NCBI GenBank assembly: GCA_947254665.1
Contig: CAMYEJ010000032.1
Span: 1 to 11,959 of the forward strand
Origin: an uncultured Peptoniphilus sp.
GTDB lineage: Bacteria; Bacillota; Clostridia; Tissierellales; Peptoniphilaceae
Direction: 5' to 3'
DNA: 11,959 bases
The notes beneath the pieces were generated by a model. That model had not been told where the DNA came from. It searched no databases and saw only the letters and a list, made by a program, of their open reading frames with translations. The position numbers were made by a program, and so were the translations under genes. This document shows, piece after piece, positions 6,159 to 11,959 of the stretch. Within the stretch, counting starts at the first letter, position 1; every line of letters begins with the position of its first letter.

Positions 6159-8032
6159 CTTAAAAACAGCCTTTCTAAATCATATTTCTTTAATTCTAAT
6201 ATGGTCGGTCTGCCATGTGGACAAGTAAGCGGATTGTCACAGTTTGACAAAAGTTTTATGAGTTCTTTTATCTCTTCGATACTTAGACTATCTCCCGCCT
6301 TTACAGATGCCTTACATGCTTTGGTCATGATTTTGTATGGATCTACTTTGTAGAGATTGTCATATGAGTCAGAAAGAAGCTCATGGATAAAACCAAGTCC
6401 TGAAGGTTTTCCAAAGATAATTGGAATTTCCCTAAGTAGGAATGATTTTTCTCCGAACTCTTCAAAATAAAATCCCAAATTCTTTAAATTTTCTACATTT
6501 TCTAAAAGCACCTTTCTTTCTTCTGAAGTAACCTCAACTAAAAGTGGACTTAGAAGCACTTGTCTCTCGATGCTTTTTTCTTCAAATTCTCTTTTAAATT
6601 TTTCGTAGTTTATTCTCTCGTGGGCTGCATGTTGGTCCACAATGTAGAATTTATCTTCATAGGATTCAAAAATTAGGTATGTCTTAAATAGACTTCCCTT
6701 GTAGATGGAATTTAAAAGATCTTTTAAAATTTGTGGTTTCTCTACTAGATATTCATCTGATTTGTCCGCCACGTTGAAGGATATATTTTCATATTTAGTA
6801 ATATTATTTGTAAGAGAGTCAGTGCATTTTTCTCTTTTCTCATCCTCAACTTCTAAAGAATCATCTTCATGTGAAAAATCTATTCCGTCGATTATCTTTA
6901 TAAATTCATTTGATGAATTTGTTTTCTCTATCGGTCTATTGAACCAGGTATCTTCTTCTGAACCTTCATTAGAATTATCATCTGAACTTTCAAACTCTTC
7001 GAATATACTCTTTTCTTCTTTATCTTCAAAATTTACTTTGAAGATGGATGTGTTCTTATATAATTTTTCTCTTACAAGCATATCCAAGATTTCAATCAAT
7101 CTATTTTCGCTGGAAAGTTTAATTTCATGTTTCTTAGGATGGATATTTACATCCACAAGTTTTGGATCTATCTCAATATATAGTAGGTACACTGGAAATC
7201 TGTTTAGTGGAATTAGAGATTTGTAGCTCTTTTCGATTGCCCTTGCGATTTCCAAATTCTTCACAAACCTTCCATTTACGAATAGGTACTCATGATTTCT
7301 CGTGGATCTGTAGAGCATATTATTTGAGATGAAACCTTTAATCTTGTATCCTTCTTCCTCATGTTCTATTTCTACTAAGTTTCTCGTGATATCTGAACCG
7401 AGAACTGAATGGATATGATTTTTTAAATTTTCATTGGCGATGCTTGATACTACAACTTTTCCGTCTCTTACTAAAGTAAATGATACATCTGATCTAGATA
7501 AAGATAGTTTTTCAACTACATCAAAAATATATGAAAACTCTAAATTCTCACTTTTTAAATATTTTTTTCTAACCGGAGTGTTGTAGAAAACATCTCTAAC
7601 TATAAATGTAGTCCCTTCGTTGGATGCAATATTTTTTTCGCTTTTTATCTCTCCATTTTCAACTTCAACTACAGTAGCTGTTAAATCTGATTTTGTCTTA
7701 GTAATACAGGTGAGCTTTGAAACATTCGAAATGGAAGCAAGTGCCTCTCCCCTAAATCCCAATGAATGAATGTTAAATAGATCATCAGAAGTTTTAAGTT
7801 TTGATGTGGCATGACGAAGAAAGGCATACTTCAAATCATCTTTTTCGATTCCAGAACCATCGTCTGAAACTCTAAGATAGTTTGCAGCGCCATCCTTAAC
7901 TTCTACGGTTATATTCTTCGCCCCCGCATCTATGGAATTTTCAAGCAGTTCCTTTACGATTGATGCTGGATTTTCTATTATTTCTCCTGCAGCAATCTTG
8001 GAAACCGTATATTCATCTAAAATATTAATCAT
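6155..8032 (-). CDS. mutL: DNA mismatch repair protein MutL (endonuclease type)
   Basis: MutL couples mismatch recognition by MutS to strand incision and excision. The 625-residue product has normal length. The N-terminal GHKL ATPase shows Glu28 and Asn32 in KELLENSIDAGA, DDGSGI at 57-62, GFRGEAL at 92-98 and NEGTTFIVRDVFYNTPVR near 138-155. A poorly conserved acidic Ser/Asn/Glu-rich linker covers roughly 335-435. The C-terminal domain carries the metal-dependent nuclease motif DQHAAHERINYE (466-477, DQHA-x2-E-x4-E), ACKASVKAG at 572-580 and CPHGRP at 604-609. The protein should therefore nick DNA itself, as in organisms without MutH. QVLLSP at 491-496 sits where Bacillus MutL has its sliding-clamp binding motif. 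The ATG overlaps the mutS stop by eight bases behind a weak GGTGA site. Confidence 0.98.
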   Translation of the reverse strand: MINILDEYTVSKIAAGEIIENPASIVKELLENSIDAGAKNITVEVKDGAANYLRVSDDGSGIEKDDLKYAFLRHATSKLKTSDDLFNIHSLGFRGEALASISNVSKLTCITKTKSDLTATVVEVENGEIKSEKNIASNEGTTFIVRDVFYNTPVRKKYLKSENLEFSYIFDVVEKLSLSRSDVSFTLVRDGKVVVSSIANENLKNHIHSVLGSDITRNLVEIEHEEEGYKIKGFISNNMLYRSTRNHEYLFVNGRFVKNLEIARAIEKSYKSLIPLNRFPVYLLYIEIDPKLVDVNIHPKKHEIKLSSENRLIEILDMLVREKLYKNTSIFKVNFEDKEEKSIFEEFESSDDNSNEGSEEDTWFNRPIEKTNSSNEFIKIIDGIDFSHEDDSLEVEDEKREKCTDSLTNNITKYENISFNVADKSDEYLVEKPQILKDLLNSIYKGSLFKTYLIFESYEDKFYIVDQHAAHERINYEKFKREFEEKSIERQVLLSPLLVEVTSEERKVLLENVENLKNLGFYFEEFGEKSFLLREIPIIFGKPSGLGFIHELLSDSYDNLYKVDPYKIMTKACKASVKAGDSLSIEEIKELIKLLSNCDNPLTCPHGRPTILELKKYDLERLFLR

Positions 8033-10619
8033 TTAATTCACCGGATTTTTTCTTTATTTCATAAACCAAATCGAGAGCTTCCCTAGGAGTTAGAGAATCT
8101 GGATCAAGTTTCTTTAAGTCGTCTATAAAATTATCCCTTTTAACGTCGAATAGAGATTTTTCAAAAACCACGTCTTTTTTCACTTTTACATTTAAATCTT
8201 TGGTTTTTTCTAGTGATTTTAGGATCTCTTCTGCCCTTTTTGTAACTTTTTCATCTATTCCTGCAAGCTTTGCAACATCAATACCATAGGAATTATCGGT
8301 CCAACCTTCCACAATCTTTCTTAAAAAGATTATTTCTTCACCATCTTTTTTAACTTTTATATTTAAATTTGAAACATTTTTATAGGTTTCTTCTATCTTT
8401 GATAGCTCGTGGTAATGGGTTGCAAACACAGTCTTTGCTCCGATATTTTCGCTTATATATTCAACTATTGACCAGGCGATGCTCATACCGTCAAAGGTAG
8501 ATGTACCTCTTCCCACTTCGTCCAAGATTATTAGAGATTTGTCCGTTGCGTTCTTTAAAATATTTGCAACTTCCTTCATCTCAACCATAAATGTGGATTC
8601 ACCTTTGGAAAGATTATCTGATGCTCCAATTCTTGTGAATATTCTATCTACGATTCCTATATTACATGATTTCGCCGGAACAAAACTTCCTACCTGTGCC
8701 ATTATAACTATAAGGGCAATCTGTCTCATGTAGGTGGACTTGCCCGCCATATTCGGTCCAGTTATGATGTGTATAAGATTCTTATCCATATCCAAAACTG
8801 TGTCGTTTGGAATAAATGAATCATCTCTATTTTTAAATTCTACAATTGGATGCCTTCCATCTTTTATTATTATGGTCTTGTCTTCGTTTAGTTCTGGTCT
8901 TACGAATCTGTTTTCGATTGCAGATTTTGCAAGCCCTTGTAATACATCTATCCTAGAAACTATTTCAGAAACTTCTAGAAGTAGGCTTGTGTATTTTTTA
9001 AAGTTTTCTATTAAGTTGTCATAGAGTTTCAGTTGAAGACTATTAGCTTCATCGTGGGCGTTTAGAATCTTTGATTCCATCTCTTTAAGCTCTATGGTAA
9101 AAAATCTCTCTGAACCTACTAGAGTTTGCTTTCTAATATATCTCTCAGGAACCATATCTAAAGCAGATTTCGTCACTTCTATAAAGTATCCTAGAATCTT
9201 GTTGTACTTTATCTTTAGATTTTTAATCCCAGTTTCTTCTTTTTCTTTCGCTTCTAAATCTATAAGGAACTTCTTGCCATCCTTTGAAAGTCTGAATAGT
9301 TCATCTAACTCTTCATTGTAACCATCTTTTATAAATTTAACGTCTACAGTCTTAACAGAAGCGTCTTCTACAATCATAGAATCAATCTCTTCGATGATAT
9401 TGTAAAGAGGTTTTAATTCATAAGATATTTCGTTTAGATTTTTAAAATTACTTTCTTCTAGATAGGACTTAAGCTCCATGACAGATTCTAAACTTCCCTT
9501 GAGAGCGTTAAATTCGTTTGGATTTATTTCATTGTCAGAAATCTTAACCATCTGTCTTTCTATGTCCATAATTGACGAAAGTATACTTCTCACATCGTCA
9601 AGAAGGATAAAATCAGTTTTAAACTCCTCAACATAGTCCTGTCTCTTCTTTATATCGGCTACATTTAGAAGTGGTTCCTCTATCCATCTTCTTAAAAGTC
9701 TTTGACCCATGGAAGTCTTGGTATAATCTAGTACTTCTAAAAGTGATCCTGATTTTCTATTTGAATTAAGTCCCTTTAGAATTTCTAAATTTCTCATGGA
9801 ATTTTCATCGAGAATCATCTTCTGTTCTAGATTTATATCTGCGATTTTAACTATGTGATTAAGCTTTGTCTTTGAAACATTTGAAAGATAGTTAAGTAGC
9901 ATTTCTAGAGAAATATTTTCCCTGTACTTACTATTTAAAAGTTCATCTTTTAGTTCGTTTGAAAGATGCTTTAAGTATTCTTTATTTCTTATTTCTTCAA
10001 TATTTTTTTCGTTTATATAATTTTTTAAGACAGAACTATCGAAATATCTTTCTGCTTCAGTATTTATAACTACTTCTTTTGGAGAAATCTTAGACACTAT
10101 AAGGTCAATGTATTCATCCCTTGATCCTTCATTTAAAAATACTTTGCTGGTGCTTAAAAGCATCCCGGTTGAATAGTCCACATAGGTTATTGAAACAGAA
10201 TTATCCCTAACATATAGACTCATCATAAAGTTGTTAGAGCCTGCTTCTATATAGTCTGTATCCGTGAAGGTTCCCGGGGTTACAACTCTTGTAACCTCTC
10301 TCTTCACGATTCCCTTTGCGAGTTTTGGATCTTCAACCTGGTCACAGATTGCAACCTTGTATCCTTTGTCGATTAATTTTGAAAGATAATTTTTAAAAAC
10401 ATGGTGAGGGATTCCACACATTGGAATCTTGTCATCCAAACCTCCACCCCTTCCAGTTAAGGCAAGGTCTAATTCCTTTGAAGCTGTGATTGCATCGTCA
10501 AAAAACATCTCATAAAAATCGCCGAGTCTATAGAATAGAATGGCGTCTTCATAATTTTTTTTAGTTTCTAGATACTGCCTCATCATAGGAGTTACTTTTT
10601 CTAAATCAACGTTTCTCAA
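8025..10619 (-). CDS. mutS: DNA mismatch repair protein MutS, TTG start
   Basis: MutS recognises base mismatches and small loops and recruits MutL in an ATP-dependent way. It has 864 residues, in line with family members of about 850-880. The mismatch-wedging motif GDFYEMFF holds Phe35 and Glu37. The connector, lever and clamp domains follow. The ATPase contains Walker A GPNMAGKST at 621-629, the ASDNLSKGESTFM signature loop at 666-678, Walker B LIILDE at 696-701 and ATHYHEL at 733-739. The tail has EKSLFD (820-825), loosely like a sliding-clamp binding peptide. The start is TTG at 10619. An in-frame TAG directly precedes it, and AAAGGTGA lies about five bases upstream. The first ATG (codon 12) falls inside the conserved TPMMRQYL block and is too late. 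It overlaps miaB by 14 bases. Confidence 0.98.
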   Translation of the reverse strand: MRNVDLEKVTPMMRQYLETKKNYEDAILFYRLGDFYEMFFDDAITASKELDLALTGRGGGLDDKIPMCGIPHHVFKNYLSKLIDKGYKVAICDQVEDPKLAKGIVKREVTRVVTPGTFTDTDYIEAGSNNFMMSLYVRDNSVSITYVDYSTGMLLSTSKVFLNEGSRDEYIDLIVSKISPKEVVINTEAERYFDSSVLKNYINEKNIEEIRNKEYLKHLSNELKDELLNSKYRENISLEMLLNYLSNVSKTKLNHIVKIADINLEQKMILDENSMRNLEILKGLNSNRKSGSLLEVLDYTKTSMGQRLLRRWIEEPLLNVADIKKRQDYVEEFKTDFILLDDVRSILSSIMDIERQMVKISDNEINPNEFNALKGSLESVMELKSYLEESNFKNLNEISYELKPLYNIIEEIDSMIVEDASVKTVDVKFIKDGYNEELDELFRLSKDGKKFLIDLEAKEKEETGIKNLKIKYNKILGYFIEVTKSALDMVPERYIRKQTLVGSERFFTIELKEMESKILNAHDEANSLQLKLYDNLIENFKKYTSLLLEVSEIVSRIDVLQGLAKSAIENRFVRPELNEDKTIIIKDGRHPIVEFKNRDDSFIPNDTVLDMDKNLIHIITGPNMAGKSTYMRQIALIVIMAQVGSFVPAKSCNIGIVDRIFTRIGASDNLSKGESTFMVEMKEVANILKNATDKSLIILDEVGRGTSTFDGMSIAWSIVEYISENIGAKTVFATHYHELSKIEETYKNVSNLNIKVKKDGEEIIFLRKIVEGWTDNSYGIDVAKLAGIDEKVTKRAEEILKSLEKTKDLNVKVKKDVVFEKSLFDVKRDNFIDDLKKLDPDSLTPREALDLVYEIKKKSGELND

Positions 10620-11959
10620 CTAAATCACCTTTCAAAGAAAATGTGTTTGCATCGGTTATATTTACATCTACGATCTTTCCTATTAAATCTTTCGATCCAT
10701 CGAAGTTTACAAGTTTAAATTCATCTGTTCTTCCGCTCAATTTATTTTCATCGGATTTTGAAGTAGATTCTACTAGAACCTTTCTTACTTTTCCTATTTC
10801 GCTTTCGTTCTTCTTAAGTTGGATAGGATATATTAAATCCAAAAGTCTATTGAACCTATCGTGCTTAATTTCTTCTGGCACCTGATCCATTTCATATGCC
10901 TTAGTACCTTCTCTCATGGAGTAAATGAATGTAAATGATGTATCGTATTCAACATACTTACATAAATCTAAAGTATCTTTAAAATCTTCCTCCGTCTCAG
11001 TTGGGAATCCAACCATAAGATCAGTAGAAAGAGCAATTTCAGGAACTATTTCCTTAACCATATCGATCTTTCTAATGTATTCTTCCTTTGTGTAATGTCT
11101 ATTCATATCACGAAGGACTTTTGAAGATCCAGCTTGCACAGGTAGATGTAAGAAGTTTTTAAGCTTATCTAGATCCCTAAAGGCGTAGGCAAGCTCTTTA
11201 GAAAAATCTCTAGGATGTGAAGTCATAAATCTTATTCTCTCTATTCCATCTATTTCATTTACCATTTTTAAAAGATCCACAAAACTTACATTGTTTGAAA
11301 GACTCTTTCCATAGGAGTTTACATTTTGACCAAGAAGAGTGACTTCCTTGACTCCGTGTGAAGCAAGACCCTTTATTTCATTTACAATATCCATTGGACG
11401 TCTACTCTTTTCGCGCCCTCTAGTGTAAGGTACTATGCAGTAGGTGCAGAAATTGTTGCAGCCATACATAATATTTACAAAAGATTTGAAAGAATACATC
11501 CTATTTGCGCCGAGCAAATTATCTTCGTTAGAATAATTCTCTTCAATATCTACCGTCCTTACTCCATTTTCAAGTCTTTCTAATAGAAGTTTTGGAAATT
11601 TATAAATATTATTAGTTCCAAAAATCATATCTACATTTGGAAATTTTTCAAGAACAATGTCACGAGACTCTTTTCTCTGCATCATACAGCCGCAAACTGC
11701 CACAAGAAGATTTTCATTTTCTCTCTTCTTCCCCTTTAGTTCTCCGAGTCTTCCGTATACTTTGTCCTCTGCATTTTTTCTGATGGAACAGGTATTTATA
11801 ATATATAAATCTGAATTTCTATCAGACATTTTAAAATCCATCTGTCTTAGGAGCCAATCTATTTTTTCAGAGTCGTGCTCATTCATTTGGCAACCAAAAG
11901 TTTCTATATAAGCGGTCCTTTTATGACCATTTTTTTCAAAAAATTCTCTATTTAATTTT
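10606..11959 (-). CDS. miaB: tRNA-2-methylthio-N6-dimethylallyladenosine synthase MiaB, partial (5' end outside window)
   Basis: MiaB is a radical-SAM methylthiotransferase that adds the 2-methylthio group to i6A37 in tRNA, downstream of MiaA. The frame stays open to the window edge, giving 450 visible residues. The apparent ATG at 11886 is internal, because the family block TFGCQMNEHDSE spans it. Counting from the first visible residue, the auxiliary iron-sulfur cluster cysteines are Cys23 (GCQMN), Cys57 (NTCSIR) and Cys91 (CGCM). The radical-SAM CxxxCxxC is at 167/171/174 (YGCNNFCTYCIVPYTRGRE). The C-terminal 60-odd residues fit the TRAM RNA-binding domain. GCQMN and PYTRGREKSR favour MiaB over the t6A enzyme MtaB. 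Firmicute MiaB proteins often carry a longer N-terminus, so a substantial part may lie outside. It is the first visible gene of the operon with mutS, mutL and miaA. Confidence 0.97.
   Translation of the reverse strand, partial: KLNREFFEKNGHKRTAYIETFGCQMNEHDSEKIDWLLRQMDFKMSDRNSDLYIINTCSIRKNAEDKVYGRLGELKGKKRENENLLVAVCGCMMQRKESRDIVLEKFPNVDMIFGTNNIYKFPKLLLERLENGVRTVDIEENYSNEDNLLGANRMYSFKSFVNIMYGCNNFCTYCIVPYTRGREKSRRPMDIVNEIKGLASHGVKEVTLLGQNVNSYGKSLSNNVSFVDLLKMVNEIDGIERIRFMTSHPRDFSKELAYAFRDLDKLKNFLHLPVQAGSSKVLRDMNRHYTKEEYIRKIDMVKEIVPEIALSTDLMVGFPTETEEDFKDTLDLCKYVEYDTSFTFIYSMREGTKAYEMDQVPEEIKHDRFNRLLDLIYPIQLKKNESEIGKVRKVLVESTSKSDENKLSGRTDEFKLVNFDGSKDLIGKIVDVNITDANTFSLKGDLVEKR

Noticed and set aside
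6705..7226. Plus-strand open frame of 173 codons opposite mutL
   Set aside because: It lies wholly antisense to conserved mutL and its Ser/Phe/Leu-rich composition is the complement of the Glu/Lys/Asp/Asn-rich linker. It shows no recognisable domain.
8479..9024. Two plus-strand open frames opposite the mutS ATPase region
   Set aside because: Both are antisense shadows of strongly conserved MutS sequence, with no domain or family resemblance.
11884..11886. ATG as the start of miaB
   Set aside because: The codons upstream continue the same frame to the window edge and encode the conserved TFGCQ with an essential cluster cysteine.
1..11959. Mobile element, CRISPR array, phage, toxin-antitoxin or defence system
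   Set aside because: All coding space is taken by recognised chromosomal genes in a conserved order. I saw no transposase, integrase, spaced repeats or cargo-like genes.

Overview
The window is a gene-dense, AT-rich stretch in which every credible gene lies on the minus strand, so transcription runs from position 11959 down to position 1. Codon use (AGA for Arg, A/T third positions), AGGAGG-type ribosome sites and the gene order miaB-mutS-mutL-miaA-ynbB indicate a low-GC Gram-positive anaerobe of the Clostridia/Tissierellia type. A Peptoniphilus/Anaerococcus-like genus is an inference from overall appearance, not something the sequence proves. I see no mobile element, CRISPR array, rRNA or tRNA.

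Region 1 (11959 to 2654) is a tightly packed seven-gene run: miaB (5' end outside the window), mutS, mutL, miaA, a YnbB-type PLP lyase-fold protein, a small nitroreductase, and a YabN-type methylase-domain protein. Every junction overlaps (14, 8, 4, 50, 11 and 4 bases), so it looks like one translationally coupled operon. It joins DNA mismatch repair (MutS/MutL, with MutL carrying the nuclease motifs) to both steps of ms2i6A37 tRNA modification (MiaA prenylates A37, MiaB adds the methylthio group). The last gene is the N-terminal half of the usual YabN/MazG fusion. It stops just where the MazG nucleotide pyrophosphohydrolase domain should begin.

Region 2 (about 2657 to 2166) holds the HU gene with its own very good vegetative promoter (TTGGAA-17-TATAAT), a cluster of AAACTAT repeats over that promoter, a short AU-rich leader, and a 23-base perfect palindrome acting as a terminator.

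Region 3 (2204 to 29) is rpmE (zinc-type ribosomal protein L31) with its own promoter and an intrinsic terminator, then prmC and prfA. PrmC methylates the GGQ glutamine of RF1, the prfA product, so enzyme and substrate are adjacent, with the enzyme first. The rpmE terminator ends five bases before the prmC start codon, and prmC lacks a visible Shine-Dalgarno site. That is the most curious regulatory arrangement here.

Overall this is a conserved housekeeping region. I found no clearly new biological system. The items worth a second look are the MazG-less YabN protein, the HU promoter repeats, the prmC start abutting a terminator, and the missing hfq/lexA between miaA and ynbB.
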